From positions 31,266,224-31,330,223 of the forward strand of contig OX637287.1 of the NCBI GenBank assembly GCA_951799445.1: DNA of 64,000 bases, given 5' to 3'. Of this stretch, positions 23,766 to 35,200 are shown piece after piece. The position numbers and the translations under genes were made by a program. Source of the DNA: Pseudisothecium myosuroides. Taxonomy: Eukaryota; Streptophyta; Bryopsida; Hypnales; Lembophyllaceae. How positions within the stretch are numbered: position 1 is the stretch's first letter; the number at the start of each line of letters is the position of its first letter. The notes under the pieces are model-generated. The model did no database searches. It had not been told where the DNA came from and worked only from the letters and a program-made list of their open reading frames with translations.

Positions 23766-26189
23766 CTTTTGAAGCAGTGAGATTTAGGATTGTGGTTTCA
23801 AATACGAGCCACTTGAGGTATGATGACAACCAACTCCAAGAAGGCTAAGGTGTCAGAGAACCAGATTGCAATTTCTCTTTTATAATGCCAGACAATGCAA
23901 ACCTCACACAACAAGCTCAATTGTATCTTCTCCTTAGTATGCTAAAACAAAGACTTAAGTCAAATTCTTTATTGCATTGCATTCAACAATGCTAAAAAGG
24001 CACTTGTATACACAAGCAACGAGGGAAGTTACCACAAACAATGTGGAGGTAGTGTGATGGTGAAAACTAAGTTGCCTCCAAAGAATGGAAGTCACCACCA
24101 CCCTCTTCATCACCAATTATCCCTTCAATGTTGCCCAGGCAATTGAATTTTCCATTTGCAGTTTTGAATTGAGCTTCATCAAAGCAACAAGAATCAAAAC
24201 TTGGTAACTTTTTCAAAGAGTAACAACTATTTGAGCAATATGAAGATTTGCAAATGCTCTCACATTATTCATTCTTGCTTCCACAAGAATGTGTTTTTTG
24301 CCAAGGCCTCAAGTTCACCATCTTAAACTCCAACGCCACCTCACATTCCTTCAACTGCGTAGACTTTTCTAAAAATCAGGACTTCTTCTTTGCAACATTT
24401 CATTTTAGAAATACAAATACTTAGTGAATTTAAGAATTGTTGTTTCATTATTGTCAAATTTTTGGGTGCGTTTCTAGTTTTGGTTGTTGTTTGCATTCTA
24501 GATCGGGTTAGGATGTCCTCCAATTGGCTCCAAAGCATATCATGTCATTTCTACAAAATAGGAATTGACTACTTTTTGGTTTCAAACTTGTGCATCATTG
24601 AGTTGGATCCAACCACTTGTTCTTTCTTGTTTTGAAAAAAGTTGATTTTCTATTAATTAGACCTATATATTTGGTGCACATCAAGCGAAGTGAAGAAGTG
24701 AAGTTCTATTGTGAAGTTTTTCTATCTAGATCAAGTAGAGATTTTTCATTGATTTCAGAGCAGTTATGTCCATGGATAGACTTGGTTGATGAAAAAATTC
24801 TCTTGTTCCCAATTCAATTTTCATTTGGTTTTAGGAATTTTCAAAGTTTTTAAAATAGTAGTTAGTTGTGTTCTATTGCAAAAAATTAGATAAACTGCTT
24901 GCAAAAACTCAAAATAATATTTAAATGAGCCTTATCCTAGTCCAATTCAAGAAATATGAGGTTCAAAATTTGTACTAAATTTTGGCCACAAAATGGTTAG
25001 ATTATTCTAAAATTGTTTTGACCACAAGGTTGGTGATCACCACTCTATCCTTTAACATAGAAAGGATTGAGATATGATTTTTTGTACATTTATGTGCAAC
25101 CAAAGGGTACTTTTGATGTTTACAAATATGGCATTTTTGGAAGCAATATGACTATAGTCACTTAATAGTATAAATATACCGATTGTTTTAATGCCATCTA
25201 ATCTTCTAAACTTAATAACATTGAAGCTATATTAAAGTCTAATTTAAATTTGTATCAACCTTTTGAATACTCTTCATTTATAATATATTTCATCTGCTTT
25301 CATCTTAGTGGCTAATTGACTTCTATTTTCAAAATGGTTCCTAAAAATTCTTTCAAAGTACCAAAATTTGTCTAAAAACATCTGAAATTTCAACAAATGT
25401 CTTCAAATTCAAAGTCTTCAATAAATTGGTCATCATTGGTAGCGAGGAGAAAAATAGAACCTTATTTTTTTATTAATAGCCATATTAAAATTTTATTTTA
25501 ATTTAATTTAATTTTTTTTTTAAAGATTAGAAATTTATATTTTTTAGAATTTTTTTATTGTTAATTCATTAATGTTGAAATCTTTGCCTGTATAATTGAG
25601 AATTTATAATTTATTAAATACTTTAATTTTTTTTTAAATAGTGATATTTTAAATTTATAATTGTATTATAAATTTGGATGTATAGATTCACAATATTGCA
25701 AAAAAATAAGATCTAACATGATGGAGCTCACTTCAAATGGTGGCAAGTTTGTAACCTATTGAATTCGAGATGAGTGGACTAAATTCAGAGGTCTACACGC
25801 CTAATGCATGATAGATAAATACACACAAAAGGAAGTAGATTTTAAACAGCTACCATTGTAATCAATCCTATATTTAAGCAATAGAGTCTAAACACGTTGT
25901 ATATTTGAAGATAGGTAAAAAAATATGTTTTGGCCACATATCCAAACTTAAAATAGACAAAATGATAGACAAACACGATGTTAATACAATCGTGGTTTCA
26001 AATTACACAACTTTGATAAGTTAGGTTTAAATTTTCATTGCTTTTAATTGTACAATTTAGCCATTGACAAACCCTGCATACATCAATGCAAAAATAAGAA
26101 AACATAAACCGACAAATCCATGAACTAAGCTTCAACCTAAATATCTTTGTTGGAGTAAAAAGGTTAGAAGTTTAGAAGCCTCGAATTTT
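23766..26189. other. AT-rich intergenic DNA
   Basis: About 2.4 kb with only short frames (for example plus strand 24390-24635) that show no domain and no splice context. From about 25460 to 25690 the sequence is nearly pure A/T. Nothing else is recognised. Confidence 0.45.
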
Positions 26190-26770
26190 GATATTTTTTT
26201 GTATCATAGTCTTTATAAGGTCTCAAATATAAAAGGTAGACTCAACTTATAGTTTTGATTTTTGATGGCTTGAATTTTAAAATCTTAAATAATTTGAAAG
26301 TTATAAATTAGAATCTTATATATGATAATTTTGAAAATCTAAAATTTGTTGTCTGGAAATTTCAAAAAATTTAAAGTTTGTTTTTTGGAAGCTTATAAAA
26401 TTTAAAAATTGCTAATTTGATTTGATTTGAAAATTTAAAAATTCAATACATACTTTTATTTTTAAATAATAAATTCATTCTAGAATTGACCCTAGGGTCG
26501 GAGTTCTTTATGCTTTTATATTTATATGATCCATGTGTCAACATTGGATAGATAGGGGATTCTTTTGAGATGAAAGGTATACAACATTTTTTAAAGCAAC
26601 CAAGAAAACAACACTGGTGAAGTTACCACTTTTGAAGCTCTACAATTTGAGGTTAGACAAATGTTTTTAATTTTTCCCTCATTTGATCTACAATGCATTA
26701 AGATACCAACCGTAGGAAATATGTGAGCTAAGCTCTTAGTTTAGATCCTCCTACTTTGTAGTATTTTTAA
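26190..26770 (+). repeat. Dispersed repeat copy 2, carrying an unoccupied TTAA target
   Basis: Aligned with 500-791 plus 1721-1893. At the point where copy 1 holds the 921-bp element, this copy reads ACAACATTTTTTAAAGCAAC (26581-26600) with a single TTAA. It is therefore the related empty site. Non-coding. Confidence 0.8.
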
Positions 26771-26824
26771 TTTTATAAAATATTACATTGTAATATAAAA
26801 TTAATAATATATAGTACTATAGTG

Positions 26825-27270
26825 CTATATGAAATGAAAAGTTAATAATACATTCAATTATATGAAATGGCACGTTAGCAGTACATTAGTGTTGTATGAA
26901 ATGGCACATTAGTGGTACATTACCGTTGTATGAAATGGCCCGTTGGTAGTACACTACCGTTGTATGAAATGGCCCGTTGGTACTGTTGCATGAAATGGCA
27001 CATTAGGAGTACATTACCGTTGCATGAAATGGCACATTAGTAGTACATTACCGTTGTATGAAATGGCATATTAGGAACACATTACCATTATATGAAATGA
27101 CAGGTTTGTAGTATATTATCGTTGTATGAAATGGCATGTTAGGAGCACACTACCGTTGTATAAAATGGCAGGTTAGTAGTACATTATCGTTGTATGAAAT
27201 GGTAGGTTAATTTTATATTACCGTTGTATCAATAGACATAATACTTCATATTACCGTTGTATGAAAAGAC
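26825..27270 (+). repeat. Minisatellite, about 13 units of 34 bp
   Basis: Units contain TACCGTTGTATGAAATGGCA followed by a variable 'CATTAGTAGTACAT' half. Most units are 34 bp with substitutions at a few positions, and the outer units are more decayed. There is no sign of a coding frame across the units. Confidence 0.88.
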
Positions 27271-27837
27271 GTCAAGCAGCTGCATGAGTTTAAACAGCTA
27301 GCCACTTAAAATATTATATTTGGAATAAGGGTCCAATAAAAGGATGGACAAGCAATCACAAGAATTCAAAATTCATGGAAAGTCATTCGTACCACATGAA
27401 AGTAATATCGTGTAGTCTACACAAAGAATCACGTGAATGCTTCAAAAATCATATATACATCCTATAAATATTAATGTCCAAGTGTCCAACAGGTTTTTTG
27501 GAGCAAAATATCACAAAAATTCACCCACTATCTATGTTCTTCAATTTTACTATATGAATTAAAGGACTAGAAATTGCATTTTTTTGCCCAATTGCACTAT
27601 CTACTAATTGCATTTAGCCATTTGACCCCGTGCCAAAAGCTCACATTACCACAAAGTTTGATGAGCGTACTAATCTCATGGTGTTTATACATTCTGAACC
27701 AAGTTGCTAAATCTTAGCCATCAGATCACAACTTCAAAAAATGTGCCCAAGGAGTAGCTTCCAAAAATTCCATTCATAATGAGGTGCCCAAAATCGCTAT
27801 GTTGCCAAAAAAACGGTGTTTGAGCATTTAAGAATTA
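27271..27837. other. Intergenic spacer
   Basis: AT-rich DNA between the 34-bp minisatellite and the duplicated 28-31 kb unit. No feature recognised. Confidence 0.45.
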
Positions 27838-29325
27838 ATTTGTTTGTTTTACAAAAATCAGTCAATTGTTTTTTTACAACAATCAAGTAGCCTAAGCTCA
27901 CTAGAAGGTCAGTTTAATCACAATCTATCTTAGATTCATTTAAGGTTTAATTGTAATACTTCAATACAAGGTAAAAAAAGTGAATCTGGCTCTTTTGAAG
28001 CAAAATAAAATCTAACTAAATTGAAAGAATTCCACAGAGAGAATTGTCATTTTTGCAAGATTTCTTTTTCTTCCCATTTAGGCATTGATTCATAGACTTG
28101 GTTATAAGTATAGGATCTCTTTTTCCACCTTCCACATTTATACTAGGTAGAGGAATATGAATTTGGTTGGTTTGACGTGAAATAAATTTGACTAAATTGA
28201 AAACATTCTATACAAATAATCTTCACCCTTTGCATTAATACTAGGAATCTACATTCATACAAGGAAGGAGAATTATGAATATGGAGGCTTTGAGGCAAAA
28301 TAAAATCTAATTGAACTAACAAGATTCCAGTTATAGAATCTTCATTTTTGCAAGTATTTTCCTCTTTCCATATAGACATGCATTCATTTATGGGCCTCGA
28401 ATACAAGTATGAAATGTATTTTTCCACCCTCTACCTCATTACAAAAAGGGGAACTTAAATCAAGAGCTTTTGAGGCAGAACAAAATCTAACTTCATTGAT
28501 GGGATTCTAAAATTGACAAGATTCCAAAATTTATAGCATTCTAGAATTGATAGGATTTCAAAATTGACAAGATTCCAAAATTAATAGGATTGATAGGTAA
28601 TTAGAATTGACAGGATTCTAGAATTGACAACTAACTACAATTGAGAGGGTTCTAGAATGGACAGGTAACTAGAATTGATAGGATTCTAAGGATGGATAGG
28701 TAATTAGAATTGACAAAATTCTAGGATGGACAAGTAACTAGAATTGACAGGATTCTAGGATAGACAGGTAACTAGAATTGACAGGATTCTAGGATAGACA
28801 GGTAACTAGAATTGACAAGATTCTAGGATAGACAGGTAACTAAAAATGACAAGAGTGCATGCATAGTAGAATTTGACTTGATTTACAGAATTCATGATGT
28901 GGAATCTTTAATTCTGCCAATTTTTTTTATATTCCCATTTGAAAAACTAATTCAAAACCTTGCATAACAATCATAAAACATCTCCGACCAACCTGATCAC
29001 ATTCCTATAAAAATTACATAAAACTTGCTCGTCAACATACTTCATCAATTTATGTAAATTAACCTATAAAAACATCCATCCTCCACTCAATGGATGTCTC
29101 CTCTCTTCCAAGTTAAATTATTTTCTTATTTAAAAAAATAAATTAAAAACTTGCTTGCTACAAAGGAAACACGATCACTTAACAACATCAAATGCTGAGT
29201 AAGCAAAATCCATGTAGCTAAAGCATACAGACTTTTAGACACACTTATCGACCCACTTAGGACATCCACGCAAATCAAAATCAAAATTTCTGCAATACCT
29301 TAAGTATAGGTCAGGGTTGGTTTTA
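27838..29325 (+). repeat. Tandemly duplicated 1.4-1.5 kb unit, copy A
   Basis: This segment and 29735-31140 share the same order of blocks. Both start 'CAACAATCAAGTAGCC', include 'GGTTTAATTGTAAT', an internal minisatellite, and 'CATCAATTTTATG'-like ends before 'GTAGGTCAGGGT'. About 400 bp of unrelated DNA separates them. Both are non-coding, and identity is partial, so the duplication is old. Confidence 0.8.
28495..28860 (+). repeat. Minisatellite within copy A (about 34-bp units)
   Basis: Repeats centre on ACTAGAATTGACAGGATTCT with a linker 'AGGATAGACAGGTA'. The last five units are nearly identical and the first ones shorter and irregular, which suggests growth from the right side. Confidence 0.85.
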
Positions 29326-29734
29326 TATAGTAGTTTGACTTCCAATGAGTGCTTTTGGATTTTTTTTAAACCAACTATTTACACAATGCCAAAAGGAATG
29401 TTTTCCATGGTCACTAGCACATCCTTCAAGGGTTAAATGAGTAAGTGGTCTTTCACTTCCATGCACTTTAATCAATTAACTATGAAACAACACGTAATTC
29501 CTATTGATCATCATTAAATTGGATTGGAGCTATTTTAGAAATATTTAGGTCCTACAATCATATAAATGTCTGACAACATCAAGCCTCTTTTGCAATAATT
29601 GTTAGTGTAATAATACTCATTTTTTGTCCTTTCTATGTTCAAAGAATGGAAAAATATTACTACAAGGCTTCAATAATCACAAGTAGACATATATTCTCCA
29701 AAAATTGTGTGGCAGAAAGTCCATGTTCATGATT
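29326..29734. other. Spacer between the two duplicated units
   Basis: About 400 bp of AT-rich DNA with no recognised feature and no counterpart outside the two copies. Confidence 0.45.
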
Positions 29735-31140
29735 TAATTTGTTTTTTTTACAAAAATCACTCTAATTTTTTTTGACAACAATCAAGTAGCCCAAGCTTAT
29801 TAGAAGGTCAATTTAACCACCTCTATCTTAGTCTCTTTTAAGGTTTAATTGTAATTCTTGCACCTTTGAAGCAAAATAAAATCTAACTAAATTGAAAAGA
29901 TTCCAAAGAGAGAATTGTCATTTCTTCCCATTTAGACATAGATAAATAGATTCATAGCCTTGGTTACAAGCATAGGGTCTTTTTTGCCACCTTCCACTTT
30001 TCTACTAGGTAGGAGATAATGAATTTGGTTGGTTTGAGGTGAAATTAAATTTGACAAAATTAAAAAGATTCTAGACAAATAATCCTCGCCTTTTGCATTA
30101 ATACTAGGAATCTACATTTATACTAGGAACAAGAATATGAATATGGAGGCTTTGAGGCAAAAGAAAATCTAACTGATTTAATAAGATTCCAGTCATAGAA
30201 TTCTTATTTCTGCAAAAATTTTCCTCTTTCTACATAGACATGCATTGATTCATGGGCCTTGGTTACAAGCATGAGATGCATTTTGCCACCCTCTACTTCA
30301 TTATTAAAAAGGGGAACGTAAATCAAGAGCTTTTGACGTGGAACAAAATCTAACTTGATTGATGGGATTCTAGGATTGATAGATAACTAAAATTGTCAGG
30401 TATTGACTAGAAATGACAGGATTATGGGATTGATAGGTACTGACTAGAATTGACAGGATTCTAGGATTGACAAGTACTGACTAGAATTGACAGGGTTCTA
30501 GGATTGACTAGTACCGACTAGAATTGACAGGATTCTAGGATTGACTAGCACTGACTAGAATTGACAGGGTTCTAAGATTGACTAGTACTGACTAGAATTG
30601 ACAGGGTTTTAAAATTGACAGGTACTAATTAGAATTGACAGGATTCTAGAAGTGACAGAAATGCACGTACAACAAAATTTGACTTCATTTACAGAAATTA
30701 TGACATGGAATCTTCAATTCTGACTATTTTCTTTATATTTCCATTCAAAAAATTAATTCAAAACCTTGCACAACAATCATGAAAGCATCTTCAACTAAGC
30801 TGATCACATTCCTATAAAAATTACATAAAACTTGTTCGTCAACATACTTCATCAATTTTATGGAAATTAACCTATGAAAACATCCATCTTCCACTCAATG
30901 GATGTCCCCTCTCTTCCAAGTTAAATTATTTTTTTATTTTATAAAAAATTTAAAAACCTGCTTGCTACAAGGGAAATGCGATCAGCCAACATGATCGATT
31001 ATTGCATAAGTTAACCTAGGCAAAATTCATGTAGCTAAAGCATACAGACTTCCAGACGCGCTTATCAAACCACTAAGCACATCCATGCAAATCAAAATCA
31101 AAATTTCTACAATATTGTAAGTGTAGGTCAGGGTCAGCAC
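29735..31140 (+). repeat. Tandemly duplicated 1.4-1.5 kb unit, copy B
   Basis: Partner of 27838-29325, with the same block order and end phrases. It carries its own version of the internal minisatellite at 30358-30655. Confidence 0.8.
30358..30655 (+). repeat. Minisatellite within copy B (about 36-37-bp units)
   Basis: Repeats share 'CTAGAATTGACAGG' with the copy A array but use a longer linker, 'GATTGACTAGTACTGA', so unit length is 36-37 bp and not 34. Each array has evidently been homogenised independently after duplication. Confidence 0.82.
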
Positions 31141-31439
31141 TTCTCTTGTGAATATTTATTTTTTTTCCAAAAAATAAGGTTCAACAAATTCTAAAAATAG
31201 AATCTTTTTGCCATTCTTTTTTCCCACCCCATTTTTATTTTTATTTTTGAAAAAAAAATTCCCTAAAATTTTGGCATCTATTTTTAGAATCATTTTCCCC
31301 CAATCCTGCCCTACAACTATGGCATAAAGTTGTACCGTAAAAGCCCTGCGGAAAACGAAACCCAAGGCAACTCCACTCATCCCTTCCTAATCAAACTGTC
31401 TCTCAGTCTGTCTGTCACTAACTTACTGACCTAGGAAAA

Positions 31440-32326
31440 TTAAAAAAAATAAAATTGTTGAAACCGACCAATGAACAAACCAAACGGAACGACGCACGCG
31501 ACCAGGAAAACGAGAACCGCACGCTTGAAACCTCAAACCTCCAGCCTCGCAGTTTGAAGTCCAGGTCCAAGTCGGTTCTCCACCGGTTCTCCACCGGTTC
31601 TCCACCCGGTTCTCCACCGGTCCTCATCCCTCGTCTTCTTCGTCGTCCTCCCCCGTCGTTGTCGCGGTGCGAGCGAGATCGCAGATCAAGGTTGCAGGCC
31701 CTCCATCCGGCACACCGCGAGATTCATGGCGATGGCTTGTCTTCGCCACCGAGCTTTCGGCTAAGCTTCACCCCCAGCAGTCTCTTTCGCCACCTGGCTG
31801 GGCTGCCTGCTGCGACCGGATCGGAGCAACCCTTTCGTGCGCTAGACTACAACCCCTGCCCGGACCTTGCGTGACGGAAGCCCAACAGTGTCCCTTGGAG
31901 AATCCAAACCAACAACCACCAACACAACAACCACTCATCATCAGGACATCCCCAGTCTCCCCAACTTCTATCCATCATCGCAGGCCAATTCTATACCAAT
32001 TTCCTCTTCACATTTCGCCACTGCTGGAGGAGTCTGTCTGCTGAACCCACCTAAGAATCTTTTTCCGTCTCGCCTTCATCCTGGTTGAGAAGGGAGCCAC
32101 GATTGCACCTTTCTCGGGACGCATTCGGGACGCATTCGGGACGTCTGTGGGGTCTCAGTAGTGTTTCATGGTTTGTGGGAGAAGTGGTTTTGGTTTGTGT
32201 CGTGGGTGTGGCGGGTGTGGGCGTGAGCTTCAGGGTGGGTTCGTCGCCGTGGCTGTTTGAGGGTTTCGCAATTCAGCAGTGCTTGTCGTGCTGAAGGAGG
32301 GTTCGGCGACCACGGGCGTGGCGAGG
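31440..32326 (+). promoter_or_regulatory. Promoter and 5' leader of bHLH copy 1
   Basis: The sequence turns GC-rich from about 31450. It includes short tandem GGTTCTCCACC units (about 31575-31622) and, closer to the gene, two and a half units of CGGGACGCATT (32115-32143). From about 31830 to 32326 it aligns with 55320-55762 upstream of copy 2, including the CGGGACGCATT repeats. Conservation supports a shared leader/promoter. The transcription start is not identifiable. Open frames on both strands here are not domain-bearing. Confidence 0.6.
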
Positions 32327-34279
32327 ATGATGTCCTCACCGTCGAATACGACCAAGTGGATGTCGTATCTGGCGGACGGGCTGCTCGCGGAGGAGGAGGT
32401 GCAGCCGGCCAACCCGTTTTTCTGGACATGTCCCAGCCAGCACCCCGCGGGGGACCACATGGAGCAGGTCGATTGCAGGTGGGATGATGATTGTTGTTAT
32501 GGCTTCCTTTCTTTCTTTTTTTTCATAGAGGGTTCTCGAGTCTGGGTCACTTCCTCTCCCGTGGAAATGCGGGCCTCTATCGAGCAAAAATGTGAAGGGT
32601 TTCCGCTACAGGCACCGACCATAGGCGTGCAGAATAAAACGTAGTGATGAGATTCTACGGAGTCGTGCTTGCATTCGTCAACATTTGAAGTGTGAAGTCA
32701 CCCTACATGCTTTTAGCTGCCTTGCACTCGCTCTAGCCCTACTTGCCGCTTCCTTAGCCAATTTCGCTTGTAGCTTTTCAGAATGAGCAATTAGGTCCTG
32801 CTCTCGCTTCGCTGGGCTTTATGTAGATAGCATTTGGAAGGGTCTTTACGAAATCTGTGATCCCTGTGGATATTTGGGAAGGGGGGCTGGGTCACCTGAG
32901 CAGCACTTGTGTCCATCGGATGCATGTGCCGTCTGCAAGGCATGTTAGGCATCTCTGCGATGAGTCTGAAATCCCTTGAAAATTATCCTCTTAGAAATGA
33001 TCTGACAAGTGATATCTCGTGGTGTTGATAGCGCGTAGTTAGAGTGCTGAGATGAGTTATCGGAGGTTTTTAAAAAAAAAAATCTGGAATCCAATATATA
33101 GTTTCGATATTCATGTCATTTCTGGCTTGTTGGCAAGAAGGTGTTTTCGGTGGCTGATAGTCCCTCCTTGTGCAGTGTTGACAATGATTGTTCGAAGGGA
33201 GAGTCGGACGTGCCTGAGAAAAGCTCTTCCAGAAAGAGGTGCGCGGTACCCTGAACTTTGTAAATATTGAATCGATTCTGTCCTTTGGTTTGACATGCGG
33301 TATGTATTTTGTTCATTGGCATGCACTTCCCTTCTGTTTTTCTCAAAATGTGGAATGATGAGCGTCACTCAACTGCATGGAGACTCCAAATATGTGCCTT
33401 GGATAGCTCATGCCATGGATCAGAAACATATCATGAGTTGCAGTTTCTTTATGCTTTTTGTTTCAAATGTTCGCTGTCGGGACATTTCTGTTTATCCTTC
33501 GTTGGTTCCTTCTTGGAAAGGCGTCTGACCGGGTGTCCTTTTCAGGTCTCGCGAGGAGACTTGTGGTAGCTCTGGCAATAAGGCATGCCGGGAGAAGATG
33601 CGCCGCGATCGCCTCAACGACAGGTCTGTGTCATGACATGACCCATGTTTGCTGTTCTTCCGGTTGACTGAGGTATTTGTGCTGTGACCCTGGTTGTTAA
33701 CACTCTGGTGTTGCTCATCTCAGGTTCTTGGAATTGAGTGCGGCACTAGAACCTGGCCGACCGCCCAAGACTGACAAGGCGACTATTTTGAACGACGCCG
33801 TTCGTATCTTGACCCAGCTTCGGACTGAGGCCCAAGGTCTTCAAGAGTCCAATGATCAGCTGCGCGATGCAATCAAGGATTTGAAGGTGGATTCCTATAG
33901 CTTGCTTTGGTTCTGCTGTTCCGTTCCTTGTCTGGTCAATCTCAGGTCTTATGGGACACACATTGTTGCAGTACTTACACTGCGTGACCTTGGTTTTGAA
34001 CAGGCTGAGAAGAATGAGCTGCGTGACGAGAAGTCTCGTCTGAAGGCTGACAAGGAAAGATTGGAGCAGCAGGTGAAGTCCATGACCACTTCTGCGGGAT
34101 ACATGCCTCATCCTGCAGCTCTTCACGCCGCAGCAGCCGCTTTTGCAGCACAGACCCAAGCCGCCAATACGAAGGCCGCCCAAATGGCTGCTTATCCTGG
34201 CATGGCGATGTGGCAATGGATGCCGCCTGCCGCTGTGGACACTTCCCAGGATCACGTGCTGAGGCCTCCAGTGGCCTAG
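32327..34279 (+). CDS. Group IVc bHLH transcription factor, ILR3/bHLH105-like, copy 1 (5 exons, 243 aa)
   Basis: Exons are 32327-32478, 33176-33238, 33546-33623, 33724-33886 and 34004-34279. All introns are GT-AG and the phases agree. The N-terminus MMSSPSNTTKWMSYL is followed by an acidic/polar linker. The basic region KACREKMRRDRLNDR (about 84-98) carries the conserved E and R residues for E-box-type binding. The helix-loop-helix runs from about 99 to 150 with the loop PGRPPKTDKATILNDAVR. A leucine-heptad extension follows to about 178, then an Ala-rich segment and the family's C-terminal tail DTSQDHVLRPPVA. Group IVc factors are nuclear and dimerise, and in Arabidopsis they drive the iron-deficiency response and metal homeostasis. 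Length matches ILR3 (about 234 aa). The upstream in-frame codon at 32279 is GTG, so the ATG at 32327 (or 32330) is taken as start. Copy 2 is at 55763-57790. Confidence 0.93.
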
Positions 34280-35200
34280 AGCTTTGTTTTTTTTCTTTTT
34301 TCTTTTTTTCCGCTTTCTTTTCCCTGCAGGGTGTTGATGTTGTGATGGCGTTCTCCCTGTTGAGGGGGTTCCGTTGCATCACCCACATTACATGAGTTGA
34401 TTCTCCTCCAAGACTGCTGGTTCTCCAAGCTTGTTGCAGGAGCGAGCGTGAGAGAGTCCCAAGGGTTTGGTGTTCCTTGCTTCGAGGCGTCTCCCTTTCC
34501 AGATTTCCTCAGTAAATTCAGAACTAGTGCGGTTTGAAAGTACCAGAGCCCCGCCTTCTTTAGAGAGCATTGCTAGACCACTTTCTTTGTGATTCCTTGC
34601 ATCATCAATGATCATTACAAGTCATTTTCGGAGATGTTACTCCTGTTGATTTGGCTGGTTCGCTATGTTCTGATTTCTTGTTTAATCTCTGTATTTTTCC
34701 AGTTTGTTTAGTGTACTACATTGTGGGTGCTGCTCTTGTTCTTGTTCTCAGTCTCGACATTCTGTAACTTCTTCTGAGAAGTTGGTTTTCACCTCCGGAG
34801 ACGTTTTATGTGCCCTTTCCTTATCCGGTGAGTGCAGCTTTGATGATAAGTAGAAAATCTCATGGCGACCACACAGTTTTAGTTGGTGGGGAATCTTTTC
34901 ACGTGAAATTTCATGGTGAGAGATTATTCTTCGGAAAAGAAAAGAGGGGGAATCACTGTTGGTCCAATGGATGACATGATAAGGTACTGTGGCCTGGGAC
35001 CTGGAGCTGGAGGCACGGGCGCACGGCCCTTACTTTCTGCCATTTGATGCCCTCGTTTGTCCACGCAGTCCGCGGACCCAAGCGTGACGTCCTTTCAGTT
35101 TATCAAGATAATCGCTGACTTCACTTATCTCAAGGAATGAAGGTACATTCATCGATATATATGAGACTTTTAGTAGTCATTGAGCCCTCTCTAATTGCAC
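34280..35200 (+). other. 3' UTR and downstream flank of bHLH copy 1
   Basis: A T-rich tract follows the stop codon. The sequence up to about 35190 aligns with 57791-59210 behind copy 2, although copy 2 has an extra block of about 220 bp (about 57910-58135). This marks the right edge of the recognisable duplication in block A. Confidence 0.65.

Noticed and set aside
26825..27270. Possible CRISPR-like array
   Set aside because: Repeats are contiguous 34-bp units with no unique spacers, in plant nuclear DNA; it is a minisatellite.
32279..32326. In-frame 16-codon N-terminal extension of the bHLH protein
   Set aside because: The first codon is GTG, not ATG; the ATG at 32327 in a plausible context matches the family N-terminus.
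32166..32587. Minus-strand frames over bHLH exon 1 (and at 55227-55967 over copy 2)
   Set aside because: Present in both copies only because the DNA is duplicated and GC-rich; overlapping the true exon with no domain of their own.
33728..34279. Single-exon reading of the bHLH gene through its last intron
   Set aside because: The intron (33887-34003) happens to be open in this copy, but in copy 2 the same reading runs into a stop, and the ends are good GT-AG sites joining AEKNE as in the family.
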